Shown here: piece after piece, positions 1 to 7,772 of the stretch | Layout: every line of letters begins with the position of its first letter | Numbering within the stretch: the first letter of the stretch is position 1 | NCBI GenBank assembly: GCA_001873675.1 | Contig: MNZP01000143.1 | Span: 1-23,023, forward strand | Direction of reading: 5' to 3' | Source: Syntrophaceae bacterium CG2_30_49_12 | GTDB lineage: Bacteria; Desulfobacterota; Syntrophia; Syntrophales; CG2-30-49-12 | Length of the DNA stretch: 23,023 nucleotides | Made by a program: the position numbers and the translations under genes | The notes under the pieces: model-generated | Databases searched by the model: none | What the model saw: the letters and a program-made list of their open reading frames with translations, nothing else | Told to the model about the DNA's origin: nothing

Positions 1-288
1 TAATAAAATCAGATAGTAATGAAAATTATGCATACCATTTGGAGCCATTTATGCCTGTTAATTTACAGCCCATAATGGGCCTACAATAACTGATAGCTCC
101 ATAATTACAGGATGTTATATCAAATTACGCACAAAAAATTAACCTACTGTTTTTGGCTCTAAAATTGACGTGTAACTATATAACTTATCGATATTAGAAA
201 CAAATATTACCCACACAAAATAGCGAAGAGCCACATTTTGTAACTAAAAAGAGAAGATTAACTTTAATTTATGAAAGGAGTCTATTGT
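1..288. other. AT-rich upstream region without a recognisable gene
   Basis: No convincing coding frame is visible. The stretch is AT-rich compared with the genes that follow. It contains a perfect palindrome, GCCCAT-A-ATGGGC, at 68-80, and a 7-bp inverted pair TGGCTCT (154-160) with AGAGCCA (227-233). These could be protein-binding sites or weak hairpins, but nothing ties them to a regulator. A TTGACG at 165-170 could be a -35 box, but no good -10 lies at the right distance, so I do not call a promoter. A strong ribosome-binding site, AAAGGAG, lies at 274-280 and decides the start of the first gene. Confidence 0.5.
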
Positions 289-1149
289 ATGAGTTATAAA
301 TTTGTTACCTATGAGACAGAAAAGGAAATAGCTAAAATAACCCTGAATAAGCCGGACAAGTTAAACGTTATGGATTTCCCGGGGGATGGGGGCATCTATG
401 ACAATTTTATGTCGGCTTTAGATCAGGCAAACGATGATGATAACATTAAAGTTGTTATTATCAAGGGAGCGGGACGCGCATTTTGTGCGGGTCATGATTT
501 GTCACGCATCTACAAGGTATATGAAGAGCAGGACAAGGATCCTGGGAAACGCCGTCCCAGCCAGAGGGCCAGGTTAAAAATTGACAGGAAGTGGCTCGAA
601 GGACACCAGAAACTTCTGCTTTTGCCGAAGATCACCATTGCCCAGGTCCATGGGAATTGTATCGGAGAGGGTTCTGTAATTTCAGAAATGTGTGATATTA
701 CCATCGTTGCCGATGACGCCAAGATCAGTCATGCAGAGCAGAGACTTGGTTTTGCAGGCAGCGGCATGAATCTGATACCGCTATATCAGACGGTTGGGTA
801 TAAGAAAGCCCGCTGGATGCTTCTTACCGGCGATTCCATCAACGGCATTGAAGCGGAGAGGATTGGCTGGGCGACGAAGTCCGTCCCGCATGAAAAGTTG
901 GAGGAAGAGGTTAATGCCATGGCCGCGCGGCTGGCGTTGCTGCCCATTGACGGAATCGCCATCGGCAAGGTGACTAATCACCATATTTGTGACATCTTAG
1001 GATTTAATGAGGGGCTTGTTCAGGGCTATTTATCCCATACTTTTTTCACCAATCTGAGATGGGAAGAGGGTGAGTATAATTTTGTCAAAAAGAGAAAGGA
1101 AGAAGGAGTAAGAGAAGGTATCCATAAGCGTGACGAGCGTTATCTGTGA
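289..1149 (+). CDS. enoyl-CoA hydratase/isomerase family protein (crotonase fold)
   Basis: This 286-residue protein belongs to the crotonase superfamily, whose members hydrate, isomerise or cleave acyl-CoA thioesters. The oxyanion-hole motif AFCAGHDL is present, followed by the GNCIGEGSVISEMCD segment and a C-terminal helical region. Aligned by eye to rat mitochondrial enoyl-CoA hydratase, the glutamate equivalent to Glu164 is kept (SHAEQRLGF), but the Glu144 position is valine, so classical syn-hydration may not be its reaction. An in-frame ATG lies at 271, but AAAGGAG at 274-280 sits at proper distance from the ATG at 289, and homology begins with SYKFVTYE, so I chose 289. It heads a run of acyl-CoA genes on the same strand and lies 41 nt before the activator gene. 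The substrate cannot be read from the sequence. Confidence 0.85.
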   Translation: MSYKFVTYETEKEIAKITLNKPDKLNVMDFPGDGGIYDNFMSALDQANDDDNIKVVIIKGAGRAFCAGHDLSRIYKVYEEQDKDPGKRRPSQRARLKIDRKWLEGHQKLLLLPKITIAQVHGNCIGEGSVISEMCDITIVADDAKISHAEQRLGFAGSGMNLIPLYQTVGYKKARWMLLTGDSINGIEAERIGWATKSVPHEKLEEEVNAMAARLALLPIDGIAIGKVTNHHICDILGFNEGLVQGYLSHTFFTNLRWEEGEYNFVKKRKEEGVREGIHKRDERYL

Positions 1150-1190
1150 GAAAGTGATGAGAGTCGGAAAGAGAGAAATCAGGAGAGAAA

Positions 1191-1994
1191 ATGACCTTTA
1201 CGGCAGGTGTTGACGTCGGGTCCCTTTGTACAAAGGTGGTTATCTTAAACAGCGAAAAAGAAATAAAGTCTTATGCCATTTTGCGAAGCGGCGCTGTATA
1301 TAGAGGAGCGGCTGAAGCGGCCCTGGATGAGGCTTTAAAGAAGGCCGGTTTAGATGCTAAGGAACTCAGTTACATTGTTTCCACCGGTTATGGGCGGTCA
1401 AGGGTAGCTTATGCCAATAACGAAATCACAGAGATCAGCTGCCACGCCCGGGGAGCTAATTTCATCTCTGCCGAGATAAGGACAGTTATAGACATAGGAG
1501 GCCAGGACAGCAAGGTCATTCAGTTAAACGAAAAAGGACAGGCCGTAAGGTTTGTCATGAACGATAAATGTGCTGCGGGAACAGGTCGTTTCCTCGAAGT
1601 AATGGCGGGGGCATTGGAAGTTGATCTTGATGAAATGAGCGAGATATCGTTTCAGGCCAGAGAAGATATTGAAGTTAGCAGTATGTGCACTGTATTTGCG
1701 GAGTCGGAAGTCATTTCTCTATTCGCCAGCGGTTATACTAAACCGGAAATAGCCGGGGCCATATATCGGTCTATTGCCCGCAGGGTTACGGGATTGGTGG
1801 GACAGTTGGGTTTAAAGGAAAGGGTAGCCATGACGGGAGGAGTGGCAAAGAGTAAGGGTATGGTGCGTGCCCTGGAAGCAAAATTGGGATTAACCTTGAT
1901 CATTCCCCCCGAACCGCAGATTATCGGCGCCCTGGGGGCAGCCCTTTTTGCCTACGACAAAGCGCCCTCATGTAAAAACGGAAATTCTTCATAG
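1191..1994 (+). CDS. BadF/BadG/HgdC-type ATPase, activator of a 2-hydroxyacyl-CoA dehydratase or benzoyl-CoA reductase-like enzyme
   Basis: This 267-residue protein is an ASKHA-fold ATPase of the HgdC family. In known members a homodimer carrying one bridging [4Fe-4S] cluster uses ATP hydrolysis to inject a low-potential electron into a partner dehydratase or dearomatising reductase. The start FTAGVDVGSLCTKVVIL is the phosphate-1 loop, VIDIGGQDSK is phosphate-2, and MTGGVAKSKGM is the adenosine motif. The cluster ligands are visible as KCAAGTGRFLE (Cys127) and SMCTVFAESEV (Cys166), the same numbering as in Acidaminococcus HgdC as I recall it. The ATG has AGGAGAG upstream. The gene ends 10 nt before the next crotonase start. 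The partner subunits (HgdAB- or BcrABC-like) are not in this window and may lie upstream. Family assignment is strong; the partner is unknown. Confidence 0.9.
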   Translation: MTFTAGVDVGSLCTKVVILNSEKEIKSYAILRSGAVYRGAAEAALDEALKKAGLDAKELSYIVSTGYGRSRVAYANNEITEISCHARGANFISAEIRTVIDIGGQDSKVIQLNEKGQAVRFVMNDKCAAGTGRFLEVMAGALEVDLDEMSEISFQAREDIEVSSMCTVFAESEVISLFASGYTKPEIAGAIYRSIARRVTGLVGQLGLKERVAMTGGVAKSKGMVRALEAKLGLTLIIPPEPQIIGALGAALFAYDKAPSCKNGNSS

Positions 1995-2004
1995 GAGGAG
2001 AGAA

Positions 2005-2796
2005 ATGGGCCAAGAGAGTATTCTATTAAGAAAAGAAGGGAATATCGCCACGATAACCCTCAATCGTCCGGAGAGACTCAACGCATTGGATTGGCCCGCC
2101 CAGGGCTTGTTCGGGCAAAAACTCGACGAGGTGGCGGACGATGACGAGGTAAGGGTGCTGATCATTACCGGTGAGGGAAAGGCCTTTTGTGCCGGCGGCG
2201 ATGTGAGCGCTCAAAGGGACAGAATAGGGATGAAGCCCGCGGAGAGAAGGGCGGGTATGAAGAGACTTCTGAAGAATCCCCTTAAGATCAGGAAAATGTC
2301 AATACCGGTTATTGCCATGGTAAACGGTGTTGCCGTGGGAGCGGGGTGTAATATGGCTTTGGCCTGCGATATTATCATCGCTTCGGAAAAGGCAAGGTTC
2401 AGTCAGGCCTTCGTCAAGGTGGGCCTCGTGCAGGACTATGGCGGAAGTTACCTCCTCTCCCGGCAGGTGGGAACCAAAAAGGCGTGTGAACTCGTCTTTA
2501 CCGGCGATCTCATAGATGCGCAGGAGGCATTGCGCATTGGGATGGTAAATAAGGTGGTCCCGGAAGGAGAATTGGCAAGCGCCACCATGGAGATGGCAAG
2601 GAAGATAGCAAGCAGAGCCCCTCTTGCCGTAAGTATTGCGAAACGTTGCATTTATGACGGCTTTGATAATTTTGATCTGGAGACTGCCCTGGAGTACGAG
2701 ATCTACACCCAGGGATTTTGCTCTGATACTGATGACCATAAAGAAGGAACCACCGCTTTTCTCGAAAAGAGGGAACCGGAATTCAAGGGAATTTAG
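2005..2796 (+). CDS. enoyl-CoA hydratase/isomerase family protein, PaaG-like
   Basis: This 263-residue crotonase-family protein has the oxyanion-hole motif AFCAGGDVSAQ and the second motif GVAVGAGCNMALACDI. Both hydratase glutamates are missing: the Glu144 position is Asn and the Glu164 position is Phe (FSQAFVKVGL). It keeps an aspartate in GLVQDYGGSYLL, the position used as the single catalytic acid in PaaG-type and other enoyl-CoA isomerases, so an isomerase role is more likely than hydration. An upstream ATG at 1948 would overlap the activator gene; AGGAGGAG at 1993-2000 points to the ATG at 2005, where similarity starts (MGQESILLRKEG). It is followed 17 nt later by the first acyl-CoA dehydrogenase, suggesting one operon. 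The substrate is unknown. Confidence 0.87.
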   Translation: MGQESILLRKEGNIATITLNRPERLNALDWPAQGLFGQKLDEVADDDEVRVLIITGEGKAFCAGGDVSAQRDRIGMKPAERRAGMKRLLKNPLKIRKMSIPVIAMVNGVAVGAGCNMALACDIIIASEKARFSQAFVKVGLVQDYGGSYLLSRQVGTKKACELVFTGDLIDAQEALRIGMVNKVVPEGELASATMEMARKIASRAPLAVSIAKRCIYDGFDNFDLETALEYEIYTQGFCSDTDDHKEGTTAFLEKREPEFKGI

Positions 2797-2813
2797 GGTC
2801 TTGGAGGGACATA

Positions 2814-3950
2814 ATGGATTTTGAGTTGAGTGAAGAACATAAGATATTTCAGAGGACAGCCGCACAGTTTGCCCAGAAGGAGATTGCCCCTCTGGGAGAA
2901 GAATATGATGAGAAAGAGGAATATCCGAGGTGGATCTTCCCGAGGTCAGGTGAGTTAGGTTTTCTGGGCATACCATACCCGGAACAGTATGGAGGTACAG
3001 GCCCCGATACCATTGCCCTATCGCTATTTGCCGAGGAGACAACGAAGGCAGATGCGGGAATTGCAATGGGTCTGGTTGTCCAGAACACGGTGGGCACCTC
3101 TCCGATATATAATTTTGGTTCCGAGGAGCTCAAACAGAGGTATCTGGTACCGGCGATCCGAGGTGAGGCGATCGGTGCCTTTGCCCTGACGGAACCCAAC
3201 GTTGGTTCTGACGTCTCTGCTGTGGAGATGAGCGCCAGGGAGGAAGGGGAAAGTTACATCCTCAATGGAGCGAAAACCTTTGTTTCCAGTGGTATGATGG
3301 CCGATTACGCGATTGTCGCGGCAAGGACAGAGAAAGGTAAGGGGCATGAGGGGATAACTATCTTTTTGGTTGAACCCCAATCCTCCGGCTTTACCCGGAA
3401 GGGGCTGAAAAAGTTAGGGATTCGTGCCCAGGATATCGCGGAGTTTACCTTTGAGGACTGCCATGTTCCGAAGGAGAATGTCCTCGGTGAGGTGGGAAAG
3501 GGATTTTATCATCTCATGTCCACTGTTCAGAAGACCAGGATCGTGGTGGGGGCCTCAAGTGTCGGTCTGGCAAGGGCCGCCTTTGAAACTGCTTTAAGGT
3601 ATGCAAAGGAAAGACGTCAATTCGGTCAGCCGATAGGTAAATTTCAAGGTATTCAGTTTAAGCTGGCCGACATGGCCACAGAGATTGAACTGGCATCCCT
3701 TGCCGTCTATAAGGCGGCGTGGCGAAACGATAAGGGCGAGCAGTGTATTAAAGAGGCCTCGATGGCCAAACTTTATGCCTCGGAAATGGTAAACAGGGTT
3801 GCCTATCAGGCCCTTCAGATACACGGAGGATATGGTTACATGAGAGAATACCCTCTAGAGCGCTACTACAGGGATGCGAGAATAATGGAGATATTTGAAG
3901 GCACATCTGAGATACAGCGACTCATCATATCCCGACAGTTGGGTTTGTAG
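2814..3950 (+). CDS. acyl-CoA dehydrogenase 1 (Glu catalytic base)
   Basis: This 378-residue FAD-dependent acyl-CoA dehydrogenase would form a 2,3-enoyl-CoA and pass electrons to ETF. The N-terminal helical domain starts DFELSEEHKIFQRT; the FAD/substrate motif FALTEPNVGSD lies near residue 123-132, the beta-domain follows, and the C-terminal domain carries RRQFGQPIGKFQ and ALQIHGGYGYMREYPLERYYRDAR. The catalytic glutamate of the short- and medium-chain class is present as Glu362 in IFEGTSEIQR. Length is normal for the family (about 380). The ribosome-binding site GGAGGG precedes the ATG. The gene lies directly after the crotonase gene and is separated from the next dehydrogenase by a repeat-bearing gap of 145 nt. 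Chain-length specificity cannot be assigned. Confidence 0.92.
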   Translation: MDFELSEEHKIFQRTAAQFAQKEIAPLGEEYDEKEEYPRWIFPRSGELGFLGIPYPEQYGGTGPDTIALSLFAEETTKADAGIAMGLVVQNTVGTSPIYNFGSEELKQRYLVPAIRGEAIGAFALTEPNVGSDVSAVEMSAREEGESYILNGAKTFVSSGMMADYAIVAARTEKGKGHEGITIFLVEPQSSGFTRKGLKKLGIRAQDIAEFTFEDCHVPKENVLGEVGKGFYHLMSTVQKTRIVVGASSVGLARAAFETALRYAKERRQFGQPIGKFQGIQFKLADMATEIELASLAVYKAAWRNDKGEQCIKEASMAKLYASEMVNRVAYQALQIHGGYGYMREYPLERYYRDARIMEIFEGTSEIQRLIISRQLGL

Positions 3951-3962
3951 GTAGGAAAAGAA

Positions 3963-4066
3963 GGTTCAAGGTTCAGGGTTCAAGGTTAGACTGATGAAAC
4001 ATGAAGAGCGCAAGCCAACTGTGAACTGTGAACCGTGAACTGTGAACTGTGAACTTGAGTAATTAC
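3963..4066. repeat. heptad-repeat intergenic element with one terminal motif
   Basis: The left arm is four 7-nt units (GGTTCAA, GGTTCAG, GGTTCAA, GGTTAGA; 3963-3990). The right arm is five 7-nt units (ACTGTGA twice, ACCGTGA, ACTGTGA twice; 4018-4052) that read as the approximate complement of the left arm. The core between them contains ATGAAGAGCGCAAGCCAA (4001-4018), identical to 11272-11289. The right edge is CTTGAGTAATTAC (4054-4066), close to the CCTGAGTAGTTAC found at 7739 and 22966. The matching left terminal motif is absent here, so this is probably a partial copy. No coding frame is convincing. Confidence 0.8.
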
Positions 4067-4095
4067 ACTTTTACTCGTGGAAAGGAGACAGAGAG

Positions 4096-5247
4096 ATGAA
4101 TTTCGGATTTACGGAAGAACAGAATATTTTGCGGAAGAGTGTAAAGGATTTTATGGAAAAGGAGTGTCCTCCTGAGTATGTAAGGGAACTTGAGGAAAAA
4201 GAAGAATACCCCTATGAGCTTTACGGAAAGATGGCAAAATTAGGCTGGCTTGGTTTGCCTATTCCTGAAGAATACGGGGGAAGTGGGTTGGGGCCTGTGG
4301 ATCTTGTGATTATGGGAGAAGAGATGTCCCGGTTTTCCTTTGAAATCGCTGCGGGGTTTGGTGTCAGCATCTTCTGCGGATTGAACATCATCGAACACGG
4401 AAGTGAGGAACAGAAAAAGTTTTATATACCCAAAATGATAAAAAACGAGATTAGATTATCCATCGGTATCACGGAACCGAATGCAGGCTCAGACGCCGCC
4501 GCCCTTACTACCTCGGCAGTCCTGGACGGTGATAGCTGGGTGATAAATGGGCAGAAAACCTTCCAGACGGCAGCCGATGCCAAAAACAACATCATCTGCC
4601 TCTATGTGAGAACGGACAAAAATGTCCCCAAACATAAAGGGATAAGTCAGATCCTCGTTCCTAACGATACGCCGGGGGTTGAGATAAGGAGGATAAAGAC
4701 CCTGGGAAGGAAGATGCTTCATACCAGCGAGATCTTCTTCGAAGATGTCCGGGTTCCCAGAGAAAACCTGGTGGGTGAGTTAAACGGCGGTTGGAAGATG
4801 CTTCTTTCAGGTCTAGAGCTGGAAAGACTATACGTATGCTCAACGTATATAGGAAGTTCGCAGACCCTTGTCAATCTGGCATTGGAACATGCGAAGCAGA
4901 GGGTGCAGTTCGGCAGGCCTATCGGCACCTTTCAGGCAATCGGTCACATGCTGGCTGATATGCAGACTGAAGTTGATGCCGCTCGCCTGCTGGTGTACAG
5001 GGCCGCCTGGATGCATGACCAGGGTATGCCCTGCATGAAAGAGGTGAGTATGGCCAAGCTTTACGGATCTGAAGCGTACGCCAGGCTTTCCAATCAGGGG
5101 ATGCAGATCATGGGCGGATACGGATATTCCATGGAGTATGATATGCAGCGTCACTTCAGAGATTCGAGGATCCTCACGGTGAGCGCCGGTTCTTCCCAAA
5201 TGCAGAGGACGGTTATTGCCCGACAGATGGGCTTAAGAGTGGAATAA
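4096..5247 (+). CDS. acyl-CoA dehydrogenase 2 (Ala at the usual base position)
   Basis: This 383-residue acyl-CoA dehydrogenase begins with NFGFTEEQNILRKSV and has the FAD/substrate motif IGITEPNAGSD, the C-terminal RVQFGRPIGTFQ and MQIMGGYGYSMEYDMQRHFRD. At the position where most family members carry the catalytic glutamate it has Ala364 (TVSAGSSQMQR). A glutamate is instead present as Glu243 in LSGLELERLY, the helix position that supplies the base in isovaleryl-CoA and long-chain acyl-CoA dehydrogenases, so the enzyme is probably active with an IVD-type arrangement. This favours branched or bulky substrates, an inference only. AAAGGAG precedes the ATG. It stands between repeat-containing gaps on both sides and may be separately transcribed. 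Confidence 0.9.
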   Translation: MNFGFTEEQNILRKSVKDFMEKECPPEYVRELEEKEEYPYELYGKMAKLGWLGLPIPEEYGGSGLGPVDLVIMGEEMSRFSFEIAAGFGVSIFCGLNIIEHGSEEQKKFYIPKMIKNEIRLSIGITEPNAGSDAAALTTSAVLDGDSWVINGQKTFQTAADAKNNIICLYVRTDKNVPKHKGISQILVPNDTPGVEIRRIKTLGRKMLHTSEIFFEDVRVPRENLVGELNGGWKMLLSGLELERLYVCSTYIGSSQTLVNLALEHAKQRVQFGRPIGTFQAIGHMLADMQTEVDAARLLVYRAAWMHDQGMPCMKEVSMAKLYGSEAYARLSNQGMQIMGGYGYSMEYDMQRHFRDSRILTVSAGSSQMQRTVIARQMGLRVE

Positions 5248-5250
5248 ATA

Positions 5251-5297
5251 AGTTAAGTGCCTAAAGTGAGCTAAAGTTTAAAGTGCCTAAAGTTATT
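5251..5297. repeat. short direct-repeat tract of AAAGT units
   Basis: The 13-nt word AAGTGCCTAAAGT occurs at 5255-5267 and again at 5281-5293, with a related 13-nt spacer (GAGCTAAAGTTTA) between. It occupies most of the gap between dehydrogenases 2 and 3, just before the GAGGAGG ribosome-binding site at 5314-5320. It resembles the other low-complexity intergenic tracts of this window in style but has neither their terminal motif nor a clear 7-nt period. Confidence 0.6.
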
Positions 5298-5328
5298 ATA
5301 CTATATACAAATTGAGGAGGTTAAAAGT

Positions 5329-6480
5329 GTGATTTGTCTTACGGAAGAGCAGAAGATGATACAGGAGATGGTAAGAAGATTGGCGAAAGAAAAGGTTGCC
5401 CCGAGGGCCGCCGAGATAGACGAAAAAGACGAGTTTCCCTGGGATATTGCCAGGATATTCGGCGAAAACGGGCTTCTTAATTTGGTGCTTCCTGAGGAAT
5501 ACGGCGGGGTTAATGCAAATGCTACCACCCTCTGCATGGTTATCGAGGAGATATCAAAGGTATCACCGGCATGCGCAATAATGGTATTTACCACTCAGTC
5601 ACTCATCAATGTCCTTAGGAGAGGTGGAACCGAGGAACAGAAGAAGAGATTCTATCCCCGGTTTTCCTCTGCCGATAAACTTTGTGCCTTTGTGCTTACT
5701 GAGCCCAATGCCGGCTCAGATGCGGCCTCAATCCAGACAAAGGCCGTTTTGGATGGCGACAGCTACGTATTTAATGGGACCAAGACATTTATCACCACGG
5801 GAGAGGTATCTGATTTTTATTTAATCTTTGTCAGGACCGGACCGGGGGAGAGGGCCAAGGGAATAAGCGCATTTATCGTAGAGAAAGGTACCCCGGGGTT
5901 CAGCTTTGGGAAGAAGGAAAAGAAGATGGGTTTGCGGGGAAGCCCTACGGCGGAACTCATCTTCGAGAACGCAAGGGTGCCGAAAGAAAATCTCGTCGGA
6001 AAAGCAGGAGAAGGCTGGAAGGTACTGACAAATTATGGCAACCTGATGCGTATCTGGGGCGCCGCTTCTCTGTCTCTCGGGATTGCTGAAGGAGCCCTGG
6101 AGTATGCACTTGGATATGCCAGGGAAAGGGTGCAATTTGGAAAGCCCATTGCCAGTTTTCAGGCTATTCAGTTCATGTTTGCCGATATGGCAATGCTCAC
6201 GGAGTCAGCCAAATCATTGATTTACAGAACCTCCGCCATGATAGATAGAGGGGAACCTTTCTCTACGGTGGAACCTATGGTCTCCATGGCGAAATGTTTT
6301 ACCACCGATGCGGCGATGAAGGTTACCACCGATGCCGTCCAGATATTGGGGGGGTATGGATACACGAAAGACTACCCCGTGGAACGCATGATGAGAGACG
6401 CGAAGGGGGTGCAGATATTCGACGGCACCAATCAGATTCAAAGGGTAATTATCTCCAGGGCACTTCTGGGAAAGCTTTAA
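5329..6480 (+). CDS. acyl-CoA dehydrogenase 3 (Asp at the catalytic-base position)
   Basis: This 383-residue acyl-CoA dehydrogenase starts with GTG at 5329, supported by a strong GAGGAGG at 5314-5320 and by the standard N-terminus ICLTEEQKMIQEMV. Motifs in order are FVLTEPNAGSD, FVRTGPGERAKGISAF, GLRGSPTAELIF, RERVQFGKPIASFQAIQ and QILGGYGYTKDYPVERMMRD. The catalytic position carries Asp365 (QIFDGTNQIQR) instead of Glu. The next gene is a close paralogue with the same length and the same substitution, so the pair arose by tandem duplication. As far as I recall, Asp at this site has been linked to dehydrogenases of cyclic acyl-CoA substrates such as cyclohexanecarboxyl-CoA; that link is from memory and unverified. 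Confidence 0.9.
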   Translation: MICLTEEQKMIQEMVRRLAKEKVAPRAAEIDEKDEFPWDIARIFGENGLLNLVLPEEYGGVNANATTLCMVIEEISKVSPACAIMVFTTQSLINVLRRGGTEEQKKRFYPRFSSADKLCAFVLTEPNAGSDAASIQTKAVLDGDSYVFNGTKTFITTGEVSDFYLIFVRTGPGERAKGISAFIVEKGTPGFSFGKKEKKMGLRGSPTAELIFENARVPKENLVGKAGEGWKVLTNYGNLMRIWGAASLSLGIAEGALEYALGYARERVQFGKPIASFQAIQFMFADMAMLTESAKSLIYRTSAMIDRGEPFSTVEPMVSMAKCFTTDAAMKVTTDAVQILGGYGYTKDYPVERMMRDAKGVQIFDGTNQIQRVIISRALLGKL

Positions 6481-6498
6481 GGTAATAGGGAACAGAAA

Positions 6499-7650
6499 AT
6501 GATACAACTCACAGAAGAACAGAGAATGATACATGCTACGGTAAGAAAAATCGCCGTCGAAAAGATTGCCCCCAGGGCGGCCAGTATAGACGAAAGCGAT
6601 GAATTTCCCATGGATTATGTGGATGTTTTTAAGGAGAACAGGTTATTTAAAATGGTCCTTCCCGAGGAATACGGGGGTATTGACGCCGACACGACAACCC
6701 TGTGTCTTATAGTGGAGGAGCTTGCCAGGGCGTATGCCTCCGCGCCCCAGATGCTGATCACCACCGGCGCGGTATTGCAGATGCTGTTAAAAGCGGCTAC
6801 GGAAGCACAGAAGGAGAAGTTTTTCAAGCGGCTCGAAAAGGGGACGCAGGCCTGTTCCTTTGCGCTGACAGAGCCTGGTCACGGCTCCGATGCCGGTTCG
6901 CTCCAGACAAAGGCCGTCCTGGACGGGGATCACTATATGATAAACGGCGCCAAGGCCTTCATAACGACCGGTGAAATAGCGGAATTACACCTTATTTTTG
7001 TAAGGACCGGGGGAGAAAAGGCAAAAGGGATCAGCGTGATGATGGTAGATAAAGACACTCCCGGTTTTCGTGTGGGGAAGAAGGAAAAAAAGATGGGGTT
7101 CAACGGGACAGGAACGGTGGAACTGATCTTCGATGATGTAAGGGTACCCAGAGACAATCTTATCGGGGAGGTGAACAAAGGCTGGAGCCTCCTTACCGGT
7201 GTGGCGAATATGATGCGTGTCTGGGGGGCGGGTTGCACGGCCCTGGGGAATGCCGAGGGGGCGCTGGAGTATGTCATAGAGTACAGTAAGCAGAGGGTCC
7301 AGTTTGGAAAACCTATCGCCAGTTTCCAGGCCATCCAGTTTATGTTGGCCGACATGGCGATGGAAATAGAGGCTGCCAAGTCCCTGATATACAGGACAGC
7401 CTATCTTATGGATACAAATGGGGCAAGTTTCGATGAAATTGAGTCTCTGGTTTGTATGTGCAAGTGTTACGCCGCCGACGTGGGAATGAAGGCAACCACG
7501 GATGCCGTTCAGATCATGGGTGGTTATGGATACACACAAGACTTCCCCGTAGAGAGAAGGATGCGGGATGCAAAGTCCGTGCAGATTTACGATGGGAGCA
7601 ACCAGATACAGAGAGTGGTCATTGCCAGGAATATGATTGGGAGATTATAA
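6499..7650 (+). CDS. acyl-CoA dehydrogenase 4 (Asp at the catalytic-base position; paralogue of dehydrogenase 3)
   Basis: This 383-residue acyl-CoA dehydrogenase lies 18 nt after dehydrogenase 3 and is clearly its paralogue: the two proteins share IQLTEEQ/ICLTEEQ starts, the KKEKKMG beta-domain loop, RVQFGKPIASFQAIQFM and the QIQRV ending. The acidic residue at the catalytic position is Asp365 (QIYDGSNQIQR). It differs near the substrate loop, with FALTEPGHGSD replacing the usual EPNAGSD, and in the helix-G region (ANMMRVWGAGC against GNLMRIWGAAS). Retention of both copies suggests two consecutive oxidations of one substrate or two related substrates. The ATG has AGGGA upstream. ETF genes are not nearby in this window. 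Confidence 0.9.
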   Translation: MIQLTEEQRMIHATVRKIAVEKIAPRAASIDESDEFPMDYVDVFKENRLFKMVLPEEYGGIDADTTTLCLIVEELARAYASAPQMLITTGAVLQMLLKAATEAQKEKFFKRLEKGTQACSFALTEPGHGSDAGSLQTKAVLDGDHYMINGAKAFITTGEIAELHLIFVRTGGEKAKGISVMMVDKDTPGFRVGKKEKKMGFNGTGTVELIFDDVRVPRDNLIGEVNKGWSLLTGVANMMRVWGAGCTALGNAEGALEYVIEYSKQRVQFGKPIASFQAIQFMLADMAMEIEAAKSLIYRTAYLMDTNGASFDEIESLVCMCKCYAADVGMKATTDAVQIMGGYGYTQDFPVERRMRDAKSVQIYDGSNQIQRVVIARNMIGRL

Positions 7651-7673
7651 ACAGATACGAGATAAGGTAGATA

Positions 7674-7751
7674 GACTGAAGGCAGAAGGCTTTTCGAAAT
7701 GTCTTATATACTTAATCCTTCAGTCTTCAGCCTAAACACCTGAGTAGTTAC
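7674..7751. repeat. heptad-repeat intergenic element with CCTGAGTAGTTAC edge
   Basis: The left arm GACTGAAGGCAGAAGGC (7674-7690) is approximately the reverse complement of the right arm CCTTCAGTCTTCAGCCT (7717-7733); both are made of CTGAAGG/CTGAAGA-like 7-nt words. The right edge is CCTGAGTAGTTAC (7739-7751), identical to 22966-22978. No left-hand terminal motif is seen. It lies in the gap before the fifth dehydrogenase. Confidence 0.72.
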
Positions 7752-7772
7752 AGGAAAGGCAGGAGACAGACG

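Noticed and set aside
2299..3066. 255-codon open frame on the minus strand crossing a crotonase and a dehydrogenase gene
   Set aside because: It runs across the boundary of two well-supported genes in antisense and shows no protein-like motif.
3963..4066. CRISPR array or tandem-repeat locus
   Set aside because: The units are only 7 nt with no spacers, and the two arms are inverted relative to each other. No cas gene is present in the window.
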